Positions 26,289 to 35,340 of a DNA stretch of 64,000 nt are shown one piece after another (the stretch's first letter is position 1; the number at the start of each line of letters is the position of its first letter). The stretch is from Thermoflavifilum sp. (lineage in GTDB: Bacteria; Bacteroidota; Bacteroidia; Chitinophagales; Chitinophagaceae), in assembly GCA_023511875.1 (NCBI GenBank), contig JAIMAQ010000004.1:1-64000 (forward strand), given 5' to 3'. The notes beneath the pieces are model-generated. The model saw only the letters and a list, made by a program, of their open reading frames with translations, did no database searches and was not told the DNA's origin. Position numbers and translations under genes: made by a program.

Positions 26289-28829
26289 ATGGTTTCTTTT
26301 TCTTACAAACAATTTTTCCGCATTTCCAAACATATTGTTTGTAGCTCTCGATGGAGAAGCTTGTTGTTGCTAATGGGCTGTGTTTTGCAAATGCCTGCAT
26401 GGGCACAACGTCCGGCAGAATGGGATGTTGCACAGATCAGGCTACACCTACTCAAATTGGGTGTATTAGGCAAGGTGCTTTATGTGGCTGCTCATCCCGA
26501 CGATGAAAATACCCAATTGCTTGCCTATTTGGCCAATGGAAAGTTGTATACAACCGCCTATTTGTCGTGTACTAGAGGTGATGGGGGGCAAAACTTGATT
26601 GGCGACGAGCAAGCTGAAGAAATGGGCTTGATTCGCACCCAAGAATTGTTGGCTGCCCGACGAATAGATGGCGCTCAGCAATTTTTTACGCGTGCCAATG
26701 ATTTTGGTTTTTCCAAATCGGCTGAGGAAACTCTTCGTTTCTGGGGGCATCAGCGTATTCTAAGCGATGTGGTTTGGGTGATTCGCAAGTTTCAACCCGA
26801 TATAGTGATTTGTCGTTTTCCAGCAGATAGTCGTGCGGGGCATGGCCAGCATTGGGCATCTGCTATTCTTGCTCGTGAGGCTTTTCAAGCAGCAGCAGAT
26901 CCCAATCAATTTCCTGAGCAGCTTCGCTATGTAAAACCCTGGCAGCCCAAGCGGTTGCTATGGAATACCTATTCTTTCGGAAATATCAACACAACCGGTG
27001 CCGATCAATTTCATTTTGACGATGGGGGCTTTAATACTTTACTGGGAGAAGACTATGGCGAAATTGCGGCCGATAGCCGTTCTATGCACAAAAGCCAGGG
27101 CTTTGGAGTACCCCGCACCCGAGGCACGCACGAAGAATATTTTGTTACCATCGCGGGTGAACCGCCGGTAAATGATTTAATGGATGGCGTGGTCACCAGC
27201 TGGGCAAGTCTTCCAGGAGGTAGGCAGATACAGCACATGATAGATAGCTTGCAAGCCCATTTTCGGGTAGATTCACCCGAAAAGAGCATACCAGGCTTGG
27301 TGGCTCTTTACCGCTCATTAAGCGCCATGCCCAATAATCGTTGGAAAGCAGAGAAGCTACAAGAAATTCAAACCCTTATTCAGCAATGTGCAGGCTTGTA
27401 TATGGAAGCCACGGTAAGCCAGCCAGCAGTAGCTCCAGGACAACGTTTTTTGCTTCAACACGAAATCATCAACCGATCACATATTCCCATTCATTTACTC
27501 AAGATTCAATACCCCGATGGGCAGGTGCGGCATGTAAATCAAATCCTAAGGTTTGATACCGATCAACGTTTCCAACAAGATATCGCGGTACCCGATAGCA
27601 TGCCCATTTCTCAACCCTATTGGTTGCAGCAGCCCCATCAGCTAGGCTATTACCAAATACCCAGTCAGCAATGGGTGGGGCTACCCGAAAATCCATCGGC
27701 TTTCTCAATCGGCTATGAAGTAAGCATTGATGGGCAAGTATTCACGTATACTGTGGCAGTGCAGTACAAGTATACCGATCCGGTGCAGGGTGAGCTGTAC
27801 GAGCCATTTGTAGTAGCTCCGCCTATAACGGTTAATCTTGAAAACAAGGTATATGTGTTTACAGATACTTTACCGGTGCATATTCGTGTCATGGTGAAGG
27901 CTTTTCAAGATTCTTGTATAGGGCATGTGCATCTGCAACTACCGAATGGCTTATATGCGCTTCAGCAGGATCTACCCTTTCGGTTGATGCATAGCGGCGA
28001 TGAAACTTGGCTAAACTTTGCGGTGAAGGCTACATTGGTGCCTCAATCTTCGAGAGATGAAGTATTGCAAGCTGTGGCTTATGTGAATGGCAAGCCTTAT
28101 CGGTTGGGATATCGGCTCATTAGTTATGCACATATTCCCCTTATCACGTGGTTTCCGCCGGCTCAAGCCAAGGCCGTGTTGTTGTCGCTACATACTGGCG
28201 GCCGCCATATTGGCTATATCATGGGTGCTGGTGATCGGGTACCCGAAGCTCTTCGGCAATGTGGGTATACGGTGACCTTGCTCGGTGAACAGGATGTGGT
28301 ACACGGCGATTTGAGTCATTTCGATGCTATCGTAACGGGAGTAAGGGCCTATAATACGGTTTCCTGGCTGGCCTATGCACAGCCCATTCTCTTGAAGTAT
28401 GTATACAATGGAGGAACCCTAGTAGTGCAGTATAACAATAATTTTCATCTCGTTACTTCACAACTGGGGCCATATCCCTTTAGCTTATCGCGCAATCGGG
28501 TCACCGAAGAAGATGCACCTGTTAAATTTTTATTGCCCAATGATCCTGTTTTGCATTTTCCCAACGAAATCACCCAAGCCGATTTTGATGGTTGGATCCA
28601 GGAACGCGGGCTGTATTTTGTATCGGATGCTGATGCACATTATCGAAAGCCTTTTAGTATGCACGACAGTGGTGAAGCTCCGCTCGATGGTTCTACCATT
28701 ATCGCCCAATATGGGAAGGGGAAATATGTGTACACTTGTTTAGACTTTTTTAGAGAATTGCCAGCAGGTGTGCCCGGAGCTTTTCGTTTATTTGCCAATA
28801 TGCTTGCTGGCCCCACTTTCACTCCTTAA
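26289..28829 (+). CDS. Secreted PIG-L (LmbE-type) deacetylase with C-terminal amidotransferase-like domain
   Basis: The 846-residue protein has a signal peptide (to MPAWAQ, near residue 40), then a PIG-L domain with the zinc motif AAHPDDE (H69, D71, D72) and the second zinc histidine in AGHGQH. These enzymes hydrolyse N-acetyl or similar amides on sugars. The central region (about 380-610) looks like beta-rich sandwich domains. The last ~220 residues (from about HTGGRHIGYIMGAGD) resemble the class I glutamine amidotransferase-like fold without a visible catalytic triad. It is followed by two tiny membrane proteins and a sodium/solute symporter, suggesting breakdown and uptake of an acylated sugar (inference). 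Confidence 0.88.
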   Translation: MVSFSYKQFFRISKHIVCSSRWRSLLLLMGCVLQMPAWAQRPAEWDVAQIRLHLLKLGVLGKVLYVAAHPDDENTQLLAYLANGKLYTTAYLSCTRGDGGQNLIGDEQAEEMGLIRTQELLAARRIDGAQQFFTRANDFGFSKSAEETLRFWGHQRILSDVVWVIRKFQPDIVICRFPADSRAGHGQHWASAILAREAFQAAADPNQFPEQLRYVKPWQPKRLLWNTYSFGNINTTGADQFHFDDGGFNTLLGEDYGEIAADSRSMHKSQGFGVPRTRGTHEEYFVTIAGEPPVNDLMDGVVTSWASLPGGRQIQHMIDSLQAHFRVDSPEKSIPGLVALYRSLSAMPNNRWKAEKLQEIQTLIQQCAGLYMEATVSQPAVAPGQRFLLQHEIINRSHIPIHLLKIQYPDGQVRHVNQILRFDTDQRFQQDIAVPDSMPISQPYWLQQPHQLGYYQIPSQQWVGLPENPSAFSIGYEVSIDGQVFTYTVAVQYKYTDPVQGELYEPFVVAPPITVNLENKVYVFTDTLPVHIRVMVKAFQDSCIGHVHLQLPNGLYALQQDLPFRLMHSGDETWLNFAVKATLVPQSSRDEVLQAVAYVNGKPYRLGYRLISYAHIPLITWFPPAQAKAVLLSLHTGGRHIGYIMGAGDRVPEALRQCGYTVTLLGEQDVVHGDLSHFDAIVTGVRAYNTVSWLAYAQPILLKYVYNGGTLVVQYNNNFHLVTSQLGPYPFSLSRNRVTEEDAPVKFLLPNDPVLHFPNEITQADFDGWIQERGLYFVSDADAHYRKPFSMHDSGEAPLDGSTIIAQYGKGKYVYTCLDFFRELPAGVPGAFRLFANMLAGPTFTP

Positions 28830-28845
28830 AATACCAGACATAGCT

Positions 28846-29007
28846 ATGGAACAACCACCCAGAGATAGAAAACGTTTACAAGTGAGTATTTGGTTTAGTT
28901 TGTTGCTTGGAGGGTTATTGGGGCTTTTATTTGAAAATATCCGCATTGGGCTCATTATTGGCTTGCTCATTGGTTTGCTCAGCATGAGCTTGGTGAAAAA
29001 ACAATAA
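28846..29007 (+). CDS. Small membrane protein, 53 residues
   Basis: The frame begins with a charged N-terminus MEQPPRDRKR and continues into one long or two closely packed hydrophobic segments rich in Leu, Ile and Gly (IGLIIGLLIGLL). It is likely an inner-membrane peptide. The ATG at 28846, 17 bp after the PIG-L stop, is chosen because the longer frame starts inside the PIG-L gene. Its tight placement with the next tiny gene and the symporter suggests one operon. The role is unknown. Confidence 0.7.
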   Translation: MEQPPRDRKRLQVSIWFSLLLGGLLGLLFENIRIGLIIGLLIGLLSMSLVKKQ

Positions 29008-29015
29008 TATGTGAT

Positions 29016-29156
29016 ATGGAAAAACCTGTTCAACAGGATGTACCTGAGGAGAAGCCACCTCTGTTCCCAGCTTGGTGGATGTGGTATGCGCTGGTGATCT
29101 TATGGTTGCTGGCATTGATCTTTTTGTTTCAATGGTTTACGGTGAGTTTTTCCTGA
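29016..29156 (+). CDS. Small membrane protein, 46 residues, before the symporter
   Basis: A 46-codon frame opens 9 bp after the previous gene and ends in TGA at 29154-29156. It has an acidic-proline N-terminus (MEKPVQQDVPEEKPP), then PAWWMWYALVILWLL and a continuing hydrophobic helix. It therefore looks like a single-pass membrane peptide with an aromatic belt. It lies 64 bp ahead of the sodium/solute symporter and may be an accessory subunit, by analogy with small proteins coupled to SSS transporters. That link is inference from position only. Confidence 0.65.
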   Translation: MEKPVQQDVPEEKPPLFPAWWMWYALVILWLLALIFLFQWFTVSFS

Positions 29157-29219
29157 AAATTTTCTTTTTAAACCATATGATGAAAGAATAAACGAAAGCT
29201 TGTACAAAACACTCGGCTT

Positions 29220-30920
29220 GTGCATATACTCGACTGGATTGTATTGGTAACTACCTTGATCTTGATCATTGGTTACGGAGTCTGGAAAAGTCGTCGGCGC
29301 GACAACCTGCGGGGTTATTTTCTGGATCATCAGTCCATGCCCTGGTATTTGATTTTGCTTTCGGTAATGGGTACCCAAGCGAGCGCCATCACGTTTTTGT
29401 CGGCTCCAGGTCAGGCATATACCGATGGGATGCGATTTGTGCAATATTATTTTGGCTTACCCCTGGCCATGGTAGTGTTATGCATAAGTTTTATTCCAGC
29501 ATTTCGCCATCTGCAGGTGTTTACGGCTTATGAGTTTTTAGAAAAAAGATTTGACCTGAAGACAAGGGCGTTGACGGCGTTTTTATTTTTGTTACAACGA
29601 GCGCTTTCCACGGGAATTAGTATTTACGCCCCAGCCATCATCTTGTCTTCGTTATTGGGTTGGAATATTTATTGGACCAATATTTTTATTGGCGGCTTGC
29701 TCATCATTTATACGGTAAGTGGAGGAGCAAGATCGGTGGCACATACCCAAAAACTCCAGCTGGTTATCATTTTCGCTGGCATGTTGCTAGCAGCTTATTT
29801 GTTGGTTCATAAATTACCGCCAACAGTAAGCTTTCACGATGCCTTGCATTTAGCAGGTAAGCTGGGCAAGTTGAATGCAGTGGTGATGCGCACCGATCTG
29901 CAGGATCGAGATTTTTGGCAAGATAAATACAATGTATTGAGTGGGATTATTGGGGGTTTTTTCCTGGCTTTGTCGTACTTCGGAACCGATCAAAGTCAAG
30001 TAGGGCGATATCTTACAGCACGTTCCATACGAGAAAGTCGTTTAGGATTGCTGATGAATGGCATAGTAAAGGTGCCCATGCAGTTTGGCATCTTGTTAAT
30101 TGGAGCACTCGTCTTCGCATTTTATCAGTTTTATCCGCCACCTTTATTTTTTAACCCAGCTGTTGCACAACAGATGTATGATTCGCCGTATCGGGTTCAT
30201 TATGTGCAATTACAACATCAGTATGATAGCCTTTTTGTTTACAAAAAAGAAGCTGCCCAGCAACTCGTTACTCATTGGCATCAGTATCGAGGCGATGAGG
30301 CAGGTGCGAAGTATTTTGTACAACTCCAGCAAAAGGCTGATACCTTGCGGCAAGAAGCTATGGAGGTGATTCAGCAAGCTTTGCCCGCGGCCGATCACAA
30401 TGATACCAATTATATTTTTTTGTATTTCATTCTCCGAGAATTGCCGCAGGGGGTGGTTGGTTTATTGATTGCGGTAATCTTTTTAGCGGCATGGGGGTCT
30501 ATAGCAGCAGCGTTGAATGCGCTTTCCTCTGCTACGGTAGTGGATGTGTACAAGCGAGCCATTCGAAAAACAGCTACGGATGATCATTACGTAATGATGT
30601 CGAAATGGTTTACCCTGTTTTGGGGCGTTTTTTGCATTCTAGTAGCACAATTTGCTAACCGCTTAGGCAGTTTAATTGAGGCCGTTAATGTCTTGGGCTC
30701 ATTGTTTTATGGGACCATTCTGGGAATATTTTTATGTGCTTTTTATGTTAAAAAAGTAAAGGGCACAGATGTTTTTTGGTCTGCTATTGGCGCTGAAATG
30801 GTAGTACTGGTTTTTTATCACTTCCAAACCGTATCGTTTCTTTGGCTCAATGTTATTGGTTGCTTGCTGGTGATGGGTGGAGCCTTTATGTGGAATGCTG
30901 TATCTTCGAGGGTAAGCTAA
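29220..30920 (+). CDS. Sodium/solute symporter (SSS family)
   Basis: The 566-residue inner-membrane transporter has about 13 hydrophobic segments and SSS hallmarks: a first helix followed by RRDNLRGYFLDHQSMPWY, the GTQASAITFLSAPGQAY region contributing to the sodium site, and SYFGTDQSQVGRYLTARS. A charged loop of about 85 residues between later helices (after FYQFYPPPLFF) is common in Bacteroidota members. It starts with GTG, as no ATG precedes the first helix. The neighbours, a PIG-L deacetylase and two small membrane proteins, suggest uptake of a sugar or amino-sugar product. The substrate is not determinable. Confidence 0.9.
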   Translation: MHILDWIVLVTTLILIIGYGVWKSRRRDNLRGYFLDHQSMPWYLILLSVMGTQASAITFLSAPGQAYTDGMRFVQYYFGLPLAMVVLCISFIPAFRHLQVFTAYEFLEKRFDLKTRALTAFLFLLQRALSTGISIYAPAIILSSLLGWNIYWTNIFIGGLLIIYTVSGGARSVAHTQKLQLVIIFAGMLLAAYLLVHKLPPTVSFHDALHLAGKLGKLNAVVMRTDLQDRDFWQDKYNVLSGIIGGFFLALSYFGTDQSQVGRYLTARSIRESRLGLLMNGIVKVPMQFGILLIGALVFAFYQFYPPPLFFNPAVAQQMYDSPYRVHYVQLQHQYDSLFVYKKEAAQQLVTHWHQYRGDEAGAKYFVQLQQKADTLRQEAMEVIQQALPAADHNDTNYIFLYFILRELPQGVVGLLIAVIFLAAWGSIAAALNALSSATVVDVYKRAIRKTATDDHYVMMSKWFTLFWGVFCILVAQFANRLGSLIEAVNVLGSLFYGTILGIFLCAFYVKKVKGTDVFWSAIGAEMVVLVFYHFQTVSFLWLNVIGCLLVMGGAFMWNAVSSRVS

Positions 30921-30929
30921 TTTTACCAA

Positions 30930-31745
30930 ATGGATAGCATTTCTAATCATTCTTTAAGTACCCTTTCTGGAGCTGGGGAGTATGCGTTTGTGCTGTCGGG
31001 TGGAGGTGCTCGAGGGTATGCGCATATTGGTGTGTTGCAAGCTTTTGCCGAGCACGGCATCTCGCCACTGGCCATTTCAGGAACGAGCGCTGGAGCAATT
31101 GCAGGAGCATTGATTTGTGATGGATATACACCCCAGGAGGCTGCCGATATCTTCAGAAATTACAAGCTTTCTCCTCGTTTTCGGCTTACGCGTACCAGCT
31201 TAGGGCTATCGCTTCGTTTTTTAGAGGCATTTTTACGTCGTTACTTGCGGCATACCCATTTTGAATCCTTGCGTATACCCCTGTATGTATGTGCTACCGA
31301 CTTTACAAACGGGCAATTACAGGTGTTTAATCGTGGGCCCATCATTCCAGCGGTACTGGCAGCGAGTGCTATTCCCATTATCTTTCCACCAGTATACATC
31401 AATGATAAGCCCTATGTAGATGGAGGCTTGAGCAGCAACCTCCCCGTAGAGCCTTTTCTCGATCAACAGGTATCTATCGTTGGGGTACATGTAAACCCTT
31501 TGCCGGAATACGACTTCCACAGGCGAAGTTTTATCCGAAACTTAGAGCGCACGCTGCATTTTGCCATCAGAGGGGTAGTTTCGCGTAATCAGCATTATTG
31601 CCATTGGTTTATTGAACCACCTCAGCTGAGCCAATTTGGGCTATTTGACACCCATAAATTTGACCAGATTTATCAAATAGGGCTGCATTTCACTCGAGAA
31701 TATATTCGGCAGCCCGCAGTGAGCTCTCTTTCCAAGAAGCTATAA
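30930..31745 (+). CDS. Patatin-like phospholipase
   Basis: A 271-residue lipid acyl hydrolase of the patatin/RssA type. The oxyanion loop is SGGGARGYAHIGVL. The nucleophile S53 lies in GTSAGAIAG, and D164 in YVDGGLSSN completes the Ser-Asp dyad. No signal peptide is present, so it is probably cytoplasmic. It begins 9 bp after the symporter gene and may be its operon partner, and ends just before a hairpin terminator. Confidence 0.92.
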   Translation: MDSISNHSLSTLSGAGEYAFVLSGGGARGYAHIGVLQAFAEHGISPLAISGTSAGAIAGALICDGYTPQEAADIFRNYKLSPRFRLTRTSLGLSLRFLEAFLRRYLRHTHFESLRIPLYVCATDFTNGQLQVFNRGPIIPAVLAASAIPIIFPPVYINDKPYVDGGLSSNLPVEPFLDQQVSIVGVHVNPLPEYDFHRRSFIRNLERTLHFAIRGVVSRNQHYCHWFIEPPQLSQFGLFDTHKFDQIYQIGLHFTREYIRQPAVSSLSKKL

Positions 31746-31747
31746 AA

Positions 31748-31772
31748 AACCCAGCCAAATGATGGCTGGGTT
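31748..31772 (-). terminator. Rho-independent terminator between convergent genes
   Basis: AACCCAGCCA and TGGCTGGGTT form a perfect 10-bp stem with a 5-base loop. On the minus strand the stem is followed by six T residues (plus-strand A run at 31744-31749), so it best terminates the DUF6600 gene. For the plus-strand patatin gene the hairpin may still help but lacks a T tract. Confidence 0.8.
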
Positions 31773-31789
31773 GACCAATGTATGTGTGT

Positions 31790-33028
31790 TTAAAACTGGC
31801 GTCTAGGCTCCTTTCCTCTTTGGTTGATGGGGGAAGGATTATCGAAATTTCGCACCCGAGGCGCATCCATTACTGGGTGCTGGAAGTTTCTTTCAAATCG
31901 TGGTTGTTCGCGGTATGATGGACGGGCAGGTGTCGACGGCTGGCTAAACATGCGTTCAGGGGCAGGGCTTCTATGGGGAGCCTGCCAGTTTGGTATAGCA
32001 TCAGCATTCCGTTGAGCTGGCTGAGGATCAACAGGAACCGCTCTGAAGCTGCGCACCTGCAGTGGCCTTTCCGCTGGGCTGGGCTCCTCGCTTCTTGTTG
32101 CAGGTGATGGGTTGGGTGAGGAATAAGGTTCATTGGGAGTAAAGCTTCGTTGAGGGGCTGTTGCACGAGAAGGTGCCGAAGAAGTCTCTTGGCCATAAGG
32201 GCTTAAAAAACGCGTATTTTCATGAACAGCAATTTCCGGACGGGGTTCGCTATGGAATGTACGCGGTGCTGCATTGGGGATTTGCTGAACAGCGGGTCTA
32301 AAGATTCTTAAGGTGTTGCCCTCTAGTTGAGTTTCTTCAGGCCGTCTTGCATCTGCAATATTTACTGGGTGTATTGGCCTACCTACATAGCGCTCTACCA
32401 CTTCAGGACGTGGACCATAGAAATAACGTGGGCCCGTAGAAGATGTATACACCTGGTTGATAATGGTGATGTGCTGCACAATCGTTACATGACTATAGGG
32501 ATAAACATAATATCGATAAGGGTGAGGCGAACATAGATAAGCTCCCGGCACAAACACCCAACGATTATACGGAATGATGTTTCCAATAGAAATACTCAGC
32601 CCAATATGAACGCCTGGAGGCAATGGAGCCCAGCCATAATAGTTTCCACTTTGAGCCCATACTACCCAGGCTGGAGCCCATTCGGTTCCCGGGATCCAGA
32701 TCCAACCGTAGAAATCGTCATATACCCAGCGGCCATAATGAAAAGCAGCCCAGCCCCAGGGATAGTCGGATACCCATGTCCAGCCCCAAGCCGTAAATAC
32801 CCAATGGCCAGCCGTAGCATAGGGAATAAAACCTGCTTCTACGGAAGGTACCCATGCATAGCCATAAGGCGCATAGCTGATCCACTGACCATAAGGACTC
32901 AATGCATCAAAAAATACTTGTATGGATATGCGTGGAGGAGGCGTCGCCGAAGCCCTGTGAATAACAAGGCCGGTTGAAAGGCTGCCCACTAGCAGCAACC
33001 CAATCAACCCTTTAGAGATGTGTTTCAT
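31790..33028 (-). CDS. Secreted DUF6600-type protein with Pro/Arg-rich tail
   Basis: The 412-residue protein has a signal peptide ending ASA. It then has a region dense in Trp, Tyr and Gly (for example YGQWISYAPYGYAWVPS, GWAAFHYGRWVYDD and GWAPLPPGV), the tandem repeats of the DUF6600 family. The final ~190 residues are low-complexity Pro/Ser/Arg/Gln sequence, probably disordered, ending in a basic tail. It is likely periplasmic or on the cell surface. The function of the family is not established. The ATG at 33028 is preferred over 33088 because the signal peptide starts there. Confidence 0.82.
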   Translation of the reverse strand: MKHISKGLIGLLLVGSLSTGLVIHRASATPPPRISIQVFFDALSPYGQWISYAPYGYAWVPSVEAGFIPYATAGHWVFTAWGWTWVSDYPWGWAAFHYGRWVYDDFYGWIWIPGTEWAPAWVVWAQSGNYYGWAPLPPGVHIGLSISIGNIIPYNRWVFVPGAYLCSPHPYRYYVYPYSHVTIVQHITIINQVYTSSTGPRYFYGPRPEVVERYVGRPIHPVNIADARRPEETQLEGNTLRIFRPAVQQIPNAAPRTFHSEPRPEIAVHENTRFLSPYGQETSSAPSRATAPQRSFTPNEPYSSPNPSPATRSEEPSPAERPLQVRSFRAVPVDPQPAQRNADAIPNWQAPHRSPAPERMFSQPSTPARPSYREQPRFERNFQHPVMDAPRVRNFDNPSPINQRGKEPRRQF

Positions 33029-33124
33029 AGTAAATGGGTTTTGAAAACCACTAATGGCCTGTTTATGTAATTTGTTACAGGCTGTCATCTTTACTTATGC
33101 AAATAGTTTGCCTAAATTTATCTA

Positions 33125-33132
33125 TATTTTTG
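33125..33132 (+). promoter_or_regulatory. Bacteroidota -7 element (TATTTTTG)
   Basis: TATTTTTG matches TAnnTTTG and ends 26 bp before the TTG start at 33159. The nearest TTG box at 33108-33110 is only 14 bp upstream, closer than usual. Confidence 0.45.
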
Positions 33133-33158
33133 GATAAAAAACTAAAAGACTTAGCAAG

Positions 33159-34238
33159 TTGGCTCGAGGAAAAGACATATTGGCTTTTGAACCCGGTGAT
33201 GCCGTTTGGTTAAAGCATTCTGGAGAAAGAGGCATTGTGACCGATATTTTAGGTGATGGCATGCTCGAGGTGGAGGTTGAAGGCATTCGTTTTCCCGTGT
33301 TCGCCGATCAAGTTGAGCATCCCTATTTTGCCGAGTTTAGTCGCCCGCCACGCCTGATCAAAAGGTTTATTCCGGGTGAAGAGCTACCGGTAGAAAAACC
33401 CCGGGCGAGCCATACTCAGAAGGCGGATGAAGAACTGCCTGCACATCAAACCACCAAGCACCCATCACATGCGACTGTACAGGGGGTTTGGTTGCAGTTT
33501 TTCCCGGAATTTTCGCCTGAAGATGATGAAAGCCTGGTTAAGCTAAAGATTTTTTTAGTGAATCATACCCCACAAGATTATCGCATGCAGTATCGGTTAC
33601 TCAAGCAGGGCTGTGTAGACTTTAATTTTCAGCAAGATCTACGTTCTTACACGCAGCTTTATTTGCATGATATCCAGTGGGAAGATTTTAATGATAAACC
33701 CGTGTTTAGCTTTGAAATGCTGAAGCTCTCGGCTGGCGTAGTGGTTGGTAGTTCAAGGCAATGGCGAATTCGGTTCAAAGCGCAGGAGTTGGTAGGTCAG
33801 TTGGAAAGGCTTAAGGAGCAGGGCTTGGCCAGTTTTTCCAAGCTTATATTTGAGCGTTTTTCACCACCACCTGGATCTATAGCAGATGCCGGGCAGCTTT
33901 TTTCTATCACTGAGTCGAAAGAGAGCCACCATCGTGCTTCTTCAGGAAATGCTTCATTGGTATTTATTTTTGAAATTGATTTACATGCAGAAGCACTAGG
34001 TATTAGTGACTTGGGATGGCCCTCCTGGCAGGTGTTGGAATATCAAATGCAATATTTTCGCCAACATTTAGATCGGGCTATTGCCCAATTGCAGCCACAT
34101 TTGAAGGTGATCCATGGTGTAGGACAGGGGGTATTGCGTGAAAAAGTTCATGAAGAGTTGCGTCGTACTCCTGAAGTTGCGCGGATGGTATGTGATGTAA
34201 ATCCTGGCGAAACGATGATTTATTTTACCTATCGATAA
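33159..34238 (+). CDS. DUF2027 protein with C-terminal Smr domain
   Basis: The 359-residue protein begins with a small SH3-like domain (FEPGDAVWLKHSGERGIV). A middle beta-rich DUF2027 domain follows (about residues 105-270), and the C-terminal Smr domain (about 280-359) contains LKVIHGVGQGVLREKVHEEL, the HGxGxG-type loop of Smr nucleases. The layout is typical of Bacteroidota. Smr domains in MutS2 and relatives nick branched DNA or cleave RNA, so a nucleic-acid role is likely but unproven. The only start covering the SH3-like domain is a TTG. It directly precedes rnpB. Confidence 0.85.
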   Translation: MARGKDILAFEPGDAVWLKHSGERGIVTDILGDGMLEVEVEGIRFPVFADQVEHPYFAEFSRPPRLIKRFIPGEELPVEKPRASHTQKADEELPAHQTTKHPSHATVQGVWLQFFPEFSPEDDESLVKLKIFLVNHTPQDYRMQYRLLKQGCVDFNFQQDLRSYTQLYLHDIQWEDFNDKPVFSFEMLKLSAGVVVGSSRQWRIRFKAQELVGQLERLKEQGLASFSKLIFERFSPPPGSIADAGQLFSITESKESHHRASSGNASLVFIFEIDLHAEALGISDLGWPSWQVLEYQMQYFRQHLDRAIAQLQPHLKVIHGVGQGVLREKVHEELRRTPEVARMVCDVNPGETMIYFTYR

Positions 34239-34245
34239 GATGCAT

Positions 34246-34660
34246 GGACTGCAGGCTGCGCTATCGTGGTCCTCAGCTACAGCGGGGGCTAAGGAAAGTC
34301 CGGACAGCGCAGAGCAGCGCACCACCTAACGGGTGGGTCTCCTCCTGTGAGGAGAACAGATAGTGCCACAGAAAATAACCGCTCCGGCTTGGCTGGAGTA
34401 AGGGTGAAAACGGGAGGTAAGAGCTCCCGGAACTAGCCTGTAAAGGTTAGTTCGGGCAAACCTTGCGCGCTGAAATGCCAAATATGCCCTGCTACCGTTT
34501 AGTCGATAACGGTCATGGGCTGCTCGTTCATGGACTTGGGTGCAAATCCAAGCGGCAGGGCGGGTAGGCAGATAGATCCCGACAGTGATGTCGGGACCAG
34601 ATAAATGATAGCGGTCTGCCCTAGGGCAGATACAGAATCCGGCTTATAGGCCTGCAGTCT
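34246..34660 (+). ncRNA. rnpB: RNase P RNA
   Basis: The catalytic RNA that matures tRNA 5' ends. The ends pair as P1: GACTGCAGGC (34247-34256) with GCCTGCAGTC (34650-34659). Conserved core elements are in order: the segment containing ggaaagtccggac (34292-34304), acagaaaataaccg, the P8/P9-type agggtgaaaacgggaggtaagagctcccg area, ggtaggcagatagatc, and tacagaatccggcttatag near the 3' end. This is a bacterial type A layout. A hairpin gatcccgacagtgatgtcgg lies in the 3' third. A T-rich stretch (34659-34669) follows and may end transcription. Confidence 0.97.
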
Positions 34661-34756
34661 TTTATTTTTACCACTAAGCGATTATTTTTCCCGTTTATCA
34701 ACCCTGGGTTGCACGGTGCAGGAGTTTAGGTTATCTTTCCCGCAAATTTTTATTCC

Positions 34757-35188
34757 ATGAACTCCCGGCAAATACACACGCGTGCAGCCATTATACATTT
34801 AGGTGGACTTTTAGGTTGGATATTTCCATTTAGTTTTGCCAACCTGATAGGGGTGCTTATCCTTTGGCTGATTTTGCGTAAAGAAGATCCTTTTATTGAT
34901 AGTCAGGGCAAAGAAGCTCTCAATTTTCAGATTTTAGTAAGTCTTATTTTCCTGATATTAGCCTTATTAGGTGGTATGTTCATGATGGGGGAGTGGATGT
35001 TTTTTTCGTGGAATCAACATTTTCGTCCAGGGAATTTCTTCTCGTGGAATATGGCTCATGTGGGCGTGTGGGCGATATTGTGGAAATTAGCTCATTTGTT
35101 TAACTTCATCTTTTGCGTGATTGCGGCTATAAGAGCTGGCCAGGGTATTGCATATCGGTATCCGCTATCGTTGCGGGTGATCAAGTGA
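34757..35188 (+). CDS. DUF4870 membrane protein
   Basis: The 143-residue inner-membrane protein has about four hydrophobic segments. The motif HLGGLLGWIFPF at the first helix, SQGKEALNFQ between helices two and three, and the closing FCVIAAIRAGQGIAYRYPL are all characteristic of the DUF4870 (Tic20-like) family. The function is unknown. It stands between rnpB and tRNA-Gln. Confidence 0.88.
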   Translation: MNSRQIHTRAAIIHLGGLLGWIFPFSFANLIGVLILWLILRKEDPFIDSQGKEALNFQILVSLIFLILALLGGMFMMGEWMFFSWNQHFRPGNFFSWNMAHVGVWAILWKLAHLFNFIFCVIAAIRAGQGIAYRYPLSLRVIK

Positions 35189-35229
35189 AAAAAAGAGAAA
35201 TATTGTAAATTGCGCTCCTATTCAACGAT

Positions 35230-35300
35230 TGCCCGATCGTATAATGGTAGTACGACAGATTCTGGCTCTGTTTGTCCGGGTTCGAATCCTGGTCGGGCAA
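35230..35300 (+). tRNA. tRNA-Gln (anticodon CTG)
   Basis: A 71-nt cloverleaf. The acceptor stem is TGCCCGA with TCGGGCA, the D arm has AATGGTAG, and the anticodon stem ACAGA/TCTGT encloses TTCTGGC with anticodon CTG. The T arm contains GTTCGAATC. The 3' CCA is not encoded. A hairpin terminator follows directly. Confidence 0.95.
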
Positions 35301-35304
35301 CAGC

Positions 35305-35340
35305 GATCTCGCCACATTGCGAGATTGTTTTTTTTATTCT
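35305..35340 (+). terminator. Rho-independent terminator of tRNA-Gln
   Basis: ATCTCGC (35306-35312) and GCGAGAT (35319-35325) form a stem with a 6-base loop, followed by a long T run (35328-35336). The T run reaches into the stop codon region of the convergent exonuclease gene. Confidence 0.85.
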
